Shown here piece by piece: positions 36,642 to 45,573 of a stretch of DNA of 64,000 nucleotides. The translations under genes were made by a program, and so were the position numbers. This DNA is from Longimicrobiales bacterium (GTDB lineage Bacteria > Gemmatimonadota > Gemmatimonadetes > Longimicrobiales > Gaopeijiaceae): NCBI GenBank assembly GCA_028278645.1, contig JANQDZ010000067.1:1-64000 (forward strand). The letters run 5' to 3'. The notes below the pieces were generated by a model that searched no databases, had not been told where the DNA came from, and worked only from the letters and a program-made list of their open reading frames with translations. Numbering within the stretch: the stretch's first letter is position 1; each line of letters starts with the position of its first letter.

Positions 36642-37463
36642 TCACCCTCCGGGGCCTTCGGCGCGGTCCACCCTCTCCAGCAGTTTCTCCTCGTATTCTT
36701 CTGCCAGAGTCGGGTCTTCTAGGATTACCTCGAGGCTTTCTCCACCGATGGCAATCCTGCGGAGGAAGGCCGCATCGATCGCTTCTCGATAAGTATTGAG
36801 AGCTCGAACCTGGTATGCCTGCCAAGGTAGAGTCCAAGGGAGCACATAGTCACGGGAGTGCGGCGAGCCATATGCGGCGACCTCCCAGTACTCCTGGGAT
36901 TCTTCCCATGTTTTCAGGTCCTTTACTGCCTTTAGGTAGTGTTCCAGCGGAGAGAAGTCATACCTCTCATAGTTACTAAAGCCTTCCAACTCACGAACCA
37001 GCCCGAGCAAATACCGGGCGGCGACCCTCTCTCCCGTCGTCGACGCCGCTCTAAACCCTGCCTCGGCTGCTAAGCGCGCCTCATACAAATGCACATCCGC
37101 GGGCCCGGTGGGTTCGGACAGGCGGGCCACCCACCTCTCGATGAACTCGTTGCGCCAAAGGCGTCCGAGATCAAACTCGGGACCGATGGCCTGGCCGATG
37201 TGGGCGTAGGCCTTGCCCTCCCAGTACGCGGGTTTGGACGGTTGAAGGGCCAGGGCCGTGGAGTATTGGTCGATAGCGTCCGCGAAGGCCCCGCCCCAAA
37301 GGCTTGCCTGGGCGCGACGCTCGATGTCCATCAAAGACTCCGGCGCGCGGTTCGCAAAATGGGATGAGATCACCCAGGAGGCCAAAGCACCCAAACCCAC
37401 GCCCAGTAGAGTGTGAGCGACAGTTGAGCTAAGTCGCCTGCGTTTCTTAGTCACTTGAGGCAT
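36642..37463 (-). CDS. Membrane-anchored TPR-like protein (cassette gene)
   Basis: The 273-residue protein has a basic N-terminus (MPQVTKKRRRLSS) and one membrane helix (TVAHTLLGVGLGALASWVI, about residues 14-32). A helical outside or cytoplasmic domain follows, with a TPR-like pair (LWGGAFADAIDQYSTALALQPSKPAYWEGKAYAHIGQ) and further helical hairpins. I recognise no catalytic motif. It sits between two attC-like sites, so it is a single-gene cassette. Its function is unknown; TPR proteins often serve as scaffolds or sensors in conflict systems, but that is inference. Confidence 0.75.
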   Translation of the reverse strand: MPQVTKKRRRLSSTVAHTLLGVGLGALASWVISSHFANRAPESLMDIERRAQASLWGGAFADAIDQYSTALALQPSKPAYWEGKAYAHIGQAIGPEFDLGRLWRNEFIERWVARLSEPTGPADVHLYEARLAAEAGFRAASTTGERVAARYLLGLVRELEGFSNYERYDFSPLEHYLKAVKDLKTWEESQEYWEVAAYGSPHSRDYVLPWTLPWQAYQVRALNTYREAIDAAFLRRIAIGGESLEVILEDPTLAEEYEEKLLERVDRAEGPGG

Positions 37464-37554
37464 TCGCCTTCAACTCAGACCGGACCCCGGCTACTCGCCA
37501 ACGAATCCGGGGATTCGCAATCCCGCTCATGGACCTTGGGTTAAAGCCCGTTTC

Positions 37555-37681
37555 TGCTAACGGTTCGCACGCTACCGGCATTCGCGATGGGCGCGACGTT
37601 TGCCACCGAAAACGGCGTGACCGCGTAAATGAGCCGAAGGCCGCCAGCCATCGGCGAGCCGCGGTAGGCGTGCTGTTAGCC
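37555..37681 (-). other. attC-like recombination site (array A, after the RT gene)
   Basis: Minus strand: GGCTAAC (R'', 37681-37675) to GTTAGCA (R', 37561-37555), 127 bp. The arms pair further through GCACGC/GCGTGC and CTACCG/CGGTAG with an unpaired spacer, as in attC hairpins. The RT stop codon TAA is inside R'', which is typical of cassette genes. Confidence 0.75.
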
Positions 37682-39529
37682 GCCCCCCTTATATCGCATT
37701 ACCCCTTCTAACACCTTGTCATTCATCAAACCGCACACATCGGCCCTCAGTTTGTCCTCGGCAGAGGGGCCCAGGTTTCCACCCATGAGCGACTTTGCCA
37801 CCAGTACCTTGTACAAGGGATAGTCCGCCGCCGCATGATACAGGTAAGACTTGAGCTGGTGATCCAGTTGGCTCAGGCGGCGGAGTTCCCCCAGGTGCCC
37901 GAGGACCCGCAATCCCTCCAACAACCCATTCCTGGCCAGTTCGCCCTCCAACCACTGTCTCCCACTTGAGGAAAGCTTGGGCCAGACGGCTGCAACCTGT
38001 CTCCCGGCCCATTCCCTTTGGCGCCAGGATTCCTTGGTCAACTTCAGGTACTCCAGAAGCCCCTCGTCGCTATCGTATTTCACTTTCAGCCATAGTCCGG
38101 CACATAGCGCCGATACGTCCTCGCGCCGATTCGCCCATACCAAGTCCGGGAGTTCTCGGACTTTCCTGAGGTTTCGGCTCCCCAGGGGGATCCTCCACGA
38201 CACCAACAAGTGACAGGCTTCGAACATCGACAGGTCATCAACACATTGTCCTGATGTTAGGAAGTGGTGGATATGTCCGAAGCGAGTAGGGGAGTAACCC
38301 AAGGCCCTATAGTAGGCGAATACCCATGTCCGCACTGCCGGAATGGTCTCTAGGATCTCTGGAACGCGGGTCTCCACGGCCGGGTCTCGAGCCTGTTTGA
38401 AAAGGGTTAGGTAGCGTTTTAGTACCTTCACCCAGTGCCCGGTCTGGGCGGCCTGCCAATGATCTTCGAAGCGGCGTCGAGCGATCGTACCAGCTCGTTT
38501 GAAACGGCGGAGCCGCAGCAAATTCCGGAAAACAGTCAGCCAGAGGTTTTCCCTAATCCACAGATAGCCTGAAGCTTGGGTCGCCGACAGGATTACTGAT
38601 TTGCCCGCGTTGATCCGCACCCCGAGGGTGTTGAGGCGTGCATCCAAGCCTCCGAGTATCCGCTTCCCTTCTGTCCGATTCTCAACGCCAATGTTTATGT
38701 CATCCATCCACCGGGCGAATTCGTCCTTTACCTCACCGTGTAGGTAATGGTCAACATCATAAAGGAAGGCGTGCGCCAACAGCCGTGGGGCGTCAAAATC
38801 CAATTGCGGGAGGCCCACACCCGAGTGCGGTATGTAGTCTGGACGCCAGACAAAAGCCTCCAACAGATATAGCAGGAGGTCCAAGACCTTCTCTTCAGCG
38901 GCATTCAGGGCGGCCAGCTTGTTCCTGAGGAGGTACAATGGGATGGTGTCGAAGTAGTTGGCGATATCAGTAAGGATGACATAGTCGTGCGATCTTGAGA
39001 ATCCCCATATTCGCCTCTGAAACTCCGGCCAGAGAATCCACCACGGGTACTCCGGGGATTCCTCCCAATCCTCAATGTTCGGCGGTCTATGAGACCGGCT
39101 GTAATAGCTGTTTCTGGTTGGTGCCTGAGCGATGACAACATCGGAGATCGCATCCGAGATCGCTTGAAGGAGGACCGCATCGGCAGGCGTGGGAAGCACC
39201 AATCGGCGGGTGATCCCGAGATTTTTTTCCAGCCTCACAACGGTGGCTTCCCTCGGCCGGTATGTCCCCGAAAGAACGTCTTTTCGCACGCGGGCCATGA
39301 AGGCTTGCCGCGCCCGGTGGACATCAAGGTGGTCATGAAGGTCCGCGATGCCCTGGTCCCGAAGACCCTTTCGCACGGTCTTCCATGATTTCTCGAGGTG
39401 ATCAGGACTCAGAACGTCCTCTAGACTAACTGGCGACATCGGACTCAGGCCCAGGTCCTTTTCTGCATCTGGCTTTGTTGTTGAGGCCGGTTGGGGCACT
39501 ATTCTCTGCGAGGGAACAAGGCCTTCCAC
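37676..39529 (-). CDS. Reverse transcriptase of the unknown-group/defence type
   Basis: The 617-residue protein has RT motif A ILTDIANYFDTI (about 188-199), motif B-like GVGLPQLDFDAPRLLAHAFL, and motif C RWMDDINIG (about 270-278). Motif C has Trp-Met-Asp-Asp in place of the usual Tyr/Phe-x-Asp-Asp, but the catalytic aspartates are kept. A motif D-like GVRINAGKSVILSATQ follows. The C-terminal about 300 residues are helical without an endonuclease or maturase domain, like AbiA/AbiK and other DRT proteins and unlike group II intron RTs. GTG 39529 overlaps the MBL-PRTase gene by 31 bases. The stop lies in an attC-like site. A DRT-type antiphage role is inferred. Confidence 0.88.
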   Translation of the reverse strand: MEGLVPSQRIVPQPASTTKPDAEKDLGLSPMSPVSLEDVLSPDHLEKSWKTVRKGLRDQGIADLHDHLDVHRARQAFMARVRKDVLSGTYRPREATVVRLEKNLGITRRLVLPTPADAVLLQAISDAISDVVIAQAPTRNSYYSRSHRPPNIEDWEESPEYPWWILWPEFQRRIWGFSRSHDYVILTDIANYFDTIPLYLLRNKLAALNAAEEKVLDLLLYLLEAFVWRPDYIPHSGVGLPQLDFDAPRLLAHAFLYDVDHYLHGEVKDEFARWMDDINIGVENRTEGKRILGGLDARLNTLGVRINAGKSVILSATQASGYLWIRENLWLTVFRNLLRLRRFKRAGTIARRRFEDHWQAAQTGHWVKVLKRYLTLFKQARDPAVETRVPEILETIPAVRTWVFAYYRALGYSPTRFGHIHHFLTSGQCVDDLSMFEACHLLVSWRIPLGSRNLRKVRELPDLVWANRREDVSALCAGLWLKVKYDSDEGLLEYLKLTKESWRQREWAGRQVAAVWPKLSSSGRQWLEGELARNGLLEGLRVLGHLGELRRLSQLDHQLKSYLYHAAADYPLYKVLVAKSLMGGNLGPSAEDKLRADVCGLMNDKVLEGVMRYKGGG

Positions 39530-41046
39530 GGCCTCCCCTCATATTCACCGTCCTTCCAGAGGATTGGCAGACTACAGTTGGGCGTGTTATATGAAAAGAC
39601 TATGAGCTTCTGGCCCCGGCCATATCCTAGAGCAAAGCGCTCTTTCTTCGCTTCTCCCCACGCTCGCTGATCCCCGAAGAGCTCCTTGCCAATCTCAAAA
39701 GCCAGTTTCTGCGCGTGGAGTCTTACTTGTGGGTTTTCAAAGACCAGGCTCTTTGCGTCAAAGCAGCCATCTGACTCGCGGAGTTGTGTCCCAACACGAA
39801 TGTTCAGCTGGACTCCTGCCCCATTCAGAGTCTCTTCCACGTGCTGAACCCCTTCCTGGAATGCTACCACCGCGAAGTAGGTCAGCCGCGTCGCGCGGAG
39901 CCATTCTTGGGTTTCCGAAGACAGGGACTTGACGTGTTTTGCCCTCTTTTTCGATAGACCAAGCCACTCCTGAAAGATCCGCGTCGCTTGGTTCCCCGTG
40001 CCGAGCATGTCATCGAGGAAGATCACTTCGACCTTATGAGGATCGTAGGTCTCGGCGAGTGTCGGCAACGAATCGAACGCGAACCTCTTTCTCTCCCACT
40101 CTTTGAAGGCTTTGCTGCACAAATAATTCACCTGGCTCGAACTATCCTTCATGCTTCCGAGAAGGCAAAAAAGGACTTGGCGGTCCGTTTCCTCGGCATA
40201 GCTGTCATAGAACTCTCGGAAGATGTCGGTGATCACCTGGTCATCCAAATAATGGATCCGCTCCAACAGAGGAAACACAGCCTGAGCATCCAAATAACCC
40301 CTGAACTGGAGTAGCCATTCCCGAATTCGGTCCTCGGTGACACGTGCATAGTGGGTCTGAAAGCGCCTGGCCATTTCGGCAATTCGCGCTGCAATGGGCA
40401 GTGACCTCAGGAACTTCTCCGCACCGCCCCGGCTCTCACGACTGGGGCCAAGGTGAAGGTCGGCAAAAGAGGGGGCATCAAACATATCGCCATGTCCAGG
40501 AACGATGTGGGTGGCTATCCTCAAGATTCGTTCTCGGCTCCTCTGTTGTCTCTCAGGTTGTTTTGACCACGCCTTCCAGGCCTCCGACTCCCAGTCGCGG
40601 TCACACTCGAAGATGTCGCCGGAGATCACTACGGTGCCGTTTTTCGCCTCCACTACAACGCTGACATCATGATCCGTATGGCCAGGGGTATGAATCACAG
40701 AGATGCCCTCGGAGATGTGGAAGGCATCCGATGCAAAATCATGGACCGTGAACTCGTCCTGCCTGGAGACGTCTGTGTCGAGAAGAAAAGTGGCTCCAGG
40801 AAAGAGGTTGTTGTTTCCGATGTGGTCCGATTGACCGTGCGTATTGACGACATGGTCTATGTCGGACGGTGCCAGGCCATGGTTCTTCAGGGCCCGAATC
40901 AGGTCATCCTTCTGATGAGGCAACCCGGTGTCGGCCAGTACGTTTTTCTCCCCCTTGATTAGGGTCACGGTCCCAGAGGCCCTTTGTTTTCCCGGTCCCT
41001 TCCAGTCGGCGTATCCGGGCAATAAGACGAAGACTTCGTTCTTCAT
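39499..41046 (-). CDS. MBL-fold/phosphoribosyltransferase-like fusion, partner of the RT
   Basis: The 515-residue protein starts at ATG 41046, with AGGAGACC 7 bases upstream. Residues about 1-210 are an MBLAC1-like metallo-beta-lactamase fold: NTHGQSDHIGNNNLFP, HTPGHTDHDVSVVV, ISGDIFECDRDWE and IVPGHGDMF. The first motif has Gln where the second His of HxHxDH is expected. A helical linker (about 220-330) leads to a phosphoribosyltransferase-like domain with the PRPP loop VEVIFLDDMLGTGNQATRIF (about 337-356), the kind found in conflict systems (PRTase-CE). It overlaps the RT start and so forms one translational unit. Acting on a nucleotide or NAD-like substrate is an inference. Confidence 0.82.
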   Translation of the reverse strand: MKNEVFVLLPGYADWKGPGKQRASGTVTLIKGEKNVLADTGLPHQKDDLIRALKNHGLAPSDIDHVVNTHGQSDHIGNNNLFPGATFLLDTDVSRQDEFTVHDFASDAFHISEGISVIHTPGHTDHDVSVVVEAKNGTVVISGDIFECDRDWESEAWKAWSKQPERQQRSRERILRIATHIVPGHGDMFDAPSFADLHLGPSRESRGGAEKFLRSLPIAARIAEMARRFQTHYARVTEDRIREWLLQFRGYLDAQAVFPLLERIHYLDDQVITDIFREFYDSYAEETDRQVLFCLLGSMKDSSSQVNYLCSKAFKEWERKRFAFDSLPTLAETYDPHKVEVIFLDDMLGTGNQATRIFQEWLGLSKKRAKHVKSLSSETQEWLRATRLTYFAVVAFQEGVQHVEETLNGAGVQLNIRVGTQLRESDGCFDAKSLVFENPQVRLHAQKLAFEIGKELFGDQRAWGEAKKERFALGYGRGQKLIVFSYNTPNCSLPILWKDGEYEGRPWKALFPRRE

Positions 41047-41123
41047 GGCACGGTCTCCTGGCCGTCTGAAGACTCGGATTTGTTCCCCTCATCCCCATCA
41101 GACTTCAGTTGCTTGGCAGGGGC

Positions 41124-41208
41124 GGCTAACTCCGGCAACGCGCCCGACATGTCCGAATACGGTCTCACTGGCCGTCTTGGCGACAGATGTCTGAAAAGGA
41201 CGTTATGG
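41124..41208 (-). other. attC-like recombination site (array A, upstream of MBL-PRTase)
   Basis: Minus strand: CCATAAC (R'') to GTTAGCC (R', 41130-41124), 85 bp. TAAC pairs with GTTA and is followed by TCC/GGA. R' fits the GTTRRRY consensus; R'' is degenerate. It would bound the RT cassette on its 5' side, 78 bases before the start codon. Confidence 0.5.
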
Positions 41209-41748
41209 TCGAAACGTCGTGGGTCACGGCAGCGCACATTACTCCGACGCAATAGGGGGGTGAAGAACCTTAATCAGCTCGACTAGAGACCGCTAGGGCC
41301 TCCCAAAGACGCTTACCCGTGAAGTGGAAGTGTACTAGGAAACCGAGCGCGGGCCATCCAGCGGCTCGGAGACCCGAACTTGGAGAGAGATCCGTCTTCA
41401 GCCGCTCTCCCTCGGCCTGGAGCCAGGCTTCAACGGCTCTGATGCCGGCCTGAGGCTCTCGGATTCCCGGCCCGCGATCCGCGTCTGGAATCCCTTAGTC
41501 GGGACGTCCTCCCAAACCGCATCGGATCGCGCGCTGCACGGATGTGCGGCGAGGTCGGGTCGTGACAAGAGCTCCGAGGTCAGAAGAATCCATGTCCTTT
41601 CCAGGGTGGACTTCGGGGACTTGGGGGAAGTGAGGGCAGGGGGATCGAAGTTGATCTCCTGCACCCAGTATGCGACGGAGGAGAGAGAGAAGCTCAGGAA
41701 AGGGATGTTTCGAAGTCCCCAGAGTCCCCCAGGTCCACCCGGGCACAG
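41209..41748. other. 540-base stretch without a supported gene
   Basis: I see no protein-like frame with a ribosome-binding site. Short frames here (for example minus 41398-41664) have biased, repetitive composition. The stretch separates array A from the conjugation-type ATPase gene and may be cassette remnant. Confidence 0.5.
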
Positions 41749-44700
41749 CTATTTCCCCTTCAGACGCTTGCCGGCCTTGAGGATCACCGAGGCGATGGCC
41801 TGGGTCCGGGTGCTCTTTTCGCCCTCCTCCATAGGCTGGTACCGGGTTTTTACCCGCCAACCTCGGACCGTCTCCTCTCTGGAAGCGCTGTGGGCTTCCC
41901 TCTCCTCTAAAAAGGCGAAAAGCTCCTCGGGGGTGAGGAAGTGAACCTTGGTGAGGTTCTCCTCCTCTAAGGCCGTGCTCACGGCCTCCCGGGCTTTGGC
42001 CAGGACCTTCCGCTCGGGAGATACCACCGCCACCGCCTCAAACCCCCCTGCCAGGCATTTCTGGACGTTGCTCACCTCCTGCCCCGGCGAGCTCGCTATC
42101 GAGACCTCGCAGGCTACGGTGTCCTGGCCTCGCTCCAGGGCCACGTCCACCCGGCCCAGCCCGTCCAGAACGGGTTTCTCGATGATGACGTGCCATCCCC
42201 GGTTCCCGGCCCAGCGCTTGATGAGCTCCTGGAGATACTGGTGTTGGGCCCCGCCTCGCCCCAGTGCCGGCGGGGGTTCCACTGGTGGGGTGTGCTCCCC
42301 CAGGGACTTCCTCTCCCGGGTGGGCTGCTTCCCCGGGGCTTTGCGGGGCGCCTTTTCCCCGGGGTGGGTCTGAGCCCTGCTTCTGACCCCTTCCACCTCC
42401 TGAGGCCCTTTCAGAGGCCGTGGAGCGGCTTCTGGAACGCGGGTCGCCTTTCGCCGGAGGCTCCTCTCGACCTCCTCCAGGGGTGTCGCATAGCGCTCCC
42501 GGGACCGGGCAAGGGCTTGCTCTCGGCGGGCCCGGGCGACGTTCGGATCGGCGGGGGCATGGGGCAAGGTTCGGAGGTTGAAGTCCCAGTCGGCCCGCTC
42601 TACCCGGCAGAGGGCCTCCCCCACACCAAGCGTCTGAAGATCCGCTGAGCCGAACGATGCGAACGCCTCGGCCAGGCGGCGGGCGTCCCGATCCCCCACC
42701 CGGAAGCAGACCCGGACCGCGGGATTGGTGAGGAGAGAGCTGGTCAACTCCGGACTCCGGTTCTGGAGCTGCCCCAGTTCCTGGTGGGCCAGGGTGAGGC
42801 CGAGGCCGTACTTCCGGGCCCCAGCCAGGATCTGAGCCATGGAGGGGGTGACGAAGTGCTGGAACTCGTCCACGTAAAGCCAGAAGGGGCGGCGCTCGGC
42901 TTCGGCCACCGCCTGCCGGGCCAGGGTGAGCTGCTGGAACTTGGCCACCAGGAGGGAGCCCAAAAGGTGGGCGTTCTCCTGGCCGATGGCCCCCTGGGCG
43001 AGCTTGGCCAGGAAGATACGGCCCTGGCTCATGATCTCGGCGAAGTCCACCCGGTTTTCCCGCTGAGAGACCATGTGCCGGAGGGGCTTGGGGGCCAGGA
43101 AGGCGTCCAGGCGGGTCAGGACAGGGCCTTGAGGTCGCCCGGACAGGAGGGGAAACTCCCGCTCCCAGAAATACACCACCTCGGGGTCGCGGATCGAGGG
43201 GAGGAAGGCCCGCCGGAAGGGCTCCTCCACCAGGAAGCGCTGGAGGTCGGCCAGCGTGCCTCCCTCCTCGGATTCCAGGAAAGCCAACACGGCGTTTCGG
43301 AGGACCGCCGTCATCTGGTCTCCCCAGCTGGTGGCCAGGCGGCGGAAGACGGCCACCAGGTCCGAGGCCAGGAGCGTCTTCTCCAGGGCCGAGTGAGCCT
43401 GGAGGAGGTTGAGCCCCACGGGCCAGGCCTCGTCTCCGGGGTCCAAGACAACTACCTCGTCCAGGCGCTCAAGGGGGATGGAGCCCAGCACGCGGTCCAC
43501 CAGGTCCCCGTGGGGGTCCAGGACGCCCACACCCTCTCCGGCTTCAATGTCCTGGAGGATCAGGTTCAGGAGGAGGTGGCTCTTACCGGTCCCGGTGGCG
43601 CCGACGAGGTGGATGTGACGGAGGCGCTGCTCGGAGGAGAGGGTCACCGCCGCCGCCTCCCCCGCGTGGAGGTTTTCGCCCAGGACCAGGGACTGGCCGA
43701 GGGCGGTGGCAGGAGCGGCCCGTGTCTTCCTCCGCTCCCGGGCCAGCTTCTCGGCTCGGACCGAGGCCGAGGGGAGGTGAACCAGAGAGACGAGCTCCTC
43801 AAGGTTCAGGAGCATCCCGCACCGCCGGCTCTGGCGGGCCAGGAGGTCGTGCTCGTGGTCGTAGGGATCATAGTCGGCGTCCGAAAGAGGGATCAGCTCG
43901 TTCGAGGTGGGGCGTGCGAACTGCCGGAGACCCCCGCCCAGGGCCCGGGCTATTGCCCAAGCCCGATCCGAGGCCGGGCTCAGGGCGCCGATCCGGACCA
44001 ATGCTGCGTAGAGGGGGCTCGCCACTTTGGCTTTGGCCAAGGGCAGGACGTCGGGGGCGTCCGAGAAAAACGCTCCGCCCTCCCGGTCCGTCACCGCTCG
44101 CAGCATGCTCTCGGACCAGGGGTGCCGGGTGGGCTGGAAGAGGACCTGGAGGACGGCGATCTCGCCCTCGTGGAGATCGGCCAGGGCGCCCGTGAGGCCG
44201 ATCAGGGGGTCCGGCTCGAAGGCTCGGAAAGTCCTCATGGGGAGCATGAACTCGTGGGAGAGGCCGAAGTCTACCACCACGCCCTCGCCGACCCCCGTTC
44301 CTTCCCAGCAGCCCACCAAGAAGTTGGCCTCCTCCGTGAGGGCTCCCTCGGGGAAGTAGGCGACGAGCTGTTGGCGAAGGATGGGGCCGTTCTCCGGATG
44401 GCAAGCGAATTGGACCAGCGTTCGCTCTGGCAGGCCCACCAACTCAAAACTCAGGGGAGAGGTGATCGACGAGAGGGAAAGGAGGAGCTGCTCAGCCGCC
44501 TCCCGGGTGACCTTGACCTCCGGCGGCAGCGATACCTGAAGTTCCAGCAGGGGTCCGCGTCCTGGTAACTCTTCTGGCTCGGGCTCCCAGAACTCCTCAT
44601 CGGCCAGAACGCCCACCGCCCTTGAGGGTGGGGCCGGGCCGGCGAAAAAGGCTCGCACCCGGTCCGCCAGGGAGCTCAGGATCGTGGGCTTCCGGGCGTC

Positions 44701-44895
44701 GTCGTCGACCGGCAAAGATGTCAGCGGTCTGAGGGAGTAGAACGGACGGAAAGGGGGCTCCAGCTGCACAGGATAAGGCCAGACCTGCCAACCCCGGCCC
44801 CGGCGTTCCCAGGCGTAAAACGAGGTCGTGAGGCGCTCTACGAGGGTCGCTGCAGGCTCTGGGACGGTGGGGACGAAGGACTCCGGGTCGGGCAT
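41749..44895 (-). CDS. HerA/TraD-like DNA-pump ATPase with C-terminal nuclease-like domain
   Basis: The 1048-residue protein has an N-terminal about 400-residue domain (PFYSLRPLTSL ... ELQVSLPPEVKVTREAAEQL). The ATPase has Walker A VGATGTGKSHLLLNL (about 430-444), GVLDPHGDLVDRVL, and Walker B FWLYVDEFQHFVTPS (about 672-686), then GLGLTLAHQELGQL, the TraD/VirD4/DUF87 arrangement. After a charged linker (about 800-900) comes a restriction-endonuclease-like domain (GLGRVDVALERG ... TVACEVSIASSPGQE). It is paralogous to the ATPase at 62767. It probably moves DNA during conjugation or mobilisation; no relaxase is nearby. Confidence 0.85.
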   Translation of the reverse strand: MPDPESFVPTVPEPAATLVERLTTSFYAWERRGRGWQVWPYPVQLEPPFRPFYSLRPLTSLPVDDDARKPTILSSLADRVRAFFAGPAPPSRAVGVLADEEFWEPEPEELPGRGPLLELQVSLPPEVKVTREAAEQLLLSLSSITSPLSFELVGLPERTLVQFACHPENGPILRQQLVAYFPEGALTEEANFLVGCWEGTGVGEGVVVDFGLSHEFMLPMRTFRAFEPDPLIGLTGALADLHEGEIAVLQVLFQPTRHPWSESMLRAVTDREGGAFFSDAPDVLPLAKAKVASPLYAALVRIGALSPASDRAWAIARALGGGLRQFARPTSNELIPLSDADYDPYDHEHDLLARQSRRCGMLLNLEELVSLVHLPSASVRAEKLARERRKTRAAPATALGQSLVLGENLHAGEAAAVTLSSEQRLRHIHLVGATGTGKSHLLLNLILQDIEAGEGVGVLDPHGDLVDRVLGSIPLERLDEVVVLDPGDEAWPVGLNLLQAHSALEKTLLASDLVAVFRRLATSWGDQMTAVLRNAVLAFLESEEGGTLADLQRFLVEEPFRRAFLPSIRDPEVVYFWEREFPLLSGRPQGPVLTRLDAFLAPKPLRHMVSQRENRVDFAEIMSQGRIFLAKLAQGAIGQENAHLLGSLLVAKFQQLTLARQAVAEAERRPFWLYVDEFQHFVTPSMAQILAGARKYGLGLTLAHQELGQLQNRSPELTSSLLTNPAVRVCFRVGDRDARRLAEAFASFGSADLQTLGVGEALCRVERADWDFNLRTLPHAPADPNVARARREQALARSRERYATPLEEVERSLRRKATRVPEAAPRPLKGPQEVEGVRSRAQTHPGEKAPRKAPGKQPTRERKSLGEHTPPVEPPPALGRGGAQHQYLQELIKRWAGNRGWHVIIEKPVLDGLGRVDVALERGQDTVACEVSIASSPGQEVSNVQKCLAGGFEAVAVVSPERKVLAKAREAVSTALEEENLTKVHFLTPEELFAFLEEREAHSASREETVRGWRVKTRYQPMEEGEKSTRTQAIASVILKAGKRLKGK

Positions 44896-44907
44896 CGGGT
44901 CCTCGAC

Positions 44908-45573
44908 TCAGCCCTGGAAGAACTGCCGGAGCATGGGCTTTCGCTCCAGCTCCGAGAGGGCCCGGAGGCCTTTGGCCTTGGTCATCTCGTCCACCACGCC
45001 CAGGACGGCTTGGTGGACGGCACTCTGGAACATGAGGGCGGTGTCGATGCGGTAGTAGGTGGCCGGCCGGAACCAGCGCACGTAAAGGCCGCCGAGAAGG
45101 GGCATGGCCGCCAGGGCGTCGTCCCACCCCTCCACCTGGCCCACCAGGTAGCGGGCGAAGACCCAGAAGAGGAGCGGAATACCGGGAATGGCCAGGATGA
45201 GCCCGGCGAAGGTGCCAAAGAGCATGGTGAAGAAGCCCGAGAGAAGGAAGATCCCTACGCCGAGGCCGAGTAAGGCCAAAGGTCCGTAGGGGGAGGGAAG
45301 CTCCCCGAGCCACCAGGAGACGAAGAATCCGTTGCCGAAGGGTGCGCCGCAGATGTCGAAGACGTTCCTTCCCCGACCGACCCGCAGGTACTCCCGTTGA
45401 GCGGAAAAGAGACCGCCCTCACGCCAGTCGACCCGGGAGACCTTGGCATCGGGGAGTTGCCTCCGCTTGATACCCTCCTCTACGGAGGCGTAGAACTCCA
45501 TGGGGGAGGCCTGGAGGTTTTCGATGAGTTGGTACCAGTGGGAGAAAACAATCGGTGCGGATGCAGTAGCCAT
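44908..45573 (-). CDS. Two- to three-helix membrane protein next to the DNA pump
   Basis: The 221-residue product starts at ATG 45573, with GGGAGG 5 bases upstream. A soluble N-terminal about 85 residues (HWYQLIENLQASPMEFYASVEEGIKRRQLP) is followed by hydrophobic segments LALLGLGVGIFLLSGFFTML and FGTFAGLILAIPGIPLLFWVF, then a cytoplasmic tail. I do not recognise a family. It ends 12 bases before the TraD-like gene, so the two are probably one operon; a membrane anchor for the pump is a reasonable guess. Confidence 0.75.
   Translation of the reverse strand: MATASAPIVFSHWYQLIENLQASPMEFYASVEEGIKRRQLPDAKVSRVDWREGGLFSAQREYLRVGRGRNVFDICGAPFGNGFFVSWWLGELPSPYGPLALLGLGVGIFLLSGFFTMLFGTFAGLILAIPGIPLLFWVFARYLVGQVEGWDDALAAMPLLGGLYVRWFRPATYYRIDTALMFQSAVHQAVLGVVDEMTKAKGLRALSELERKPMLRQFFQG

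Noticed and set aside
37676-39529. Retron or group II intron
   Set aside because: No msr/msd-like inverted repeat pair is evident next to the RT, the RT lacks maturase and endonuclease domains, and no domain V/VI was seen downstream.
41398-41664. An 88-codon minus-strand frame
   Set aside because: Biased composition (Ser, Pro, Arg), no ribosome-binding site and no family resemblance.
42784-44568. A 594-codon plus-strand frame
   Set aside because: Antisense shadow of the 1048-residue ATPase gene; the composition is low complexity and there is no start signal.
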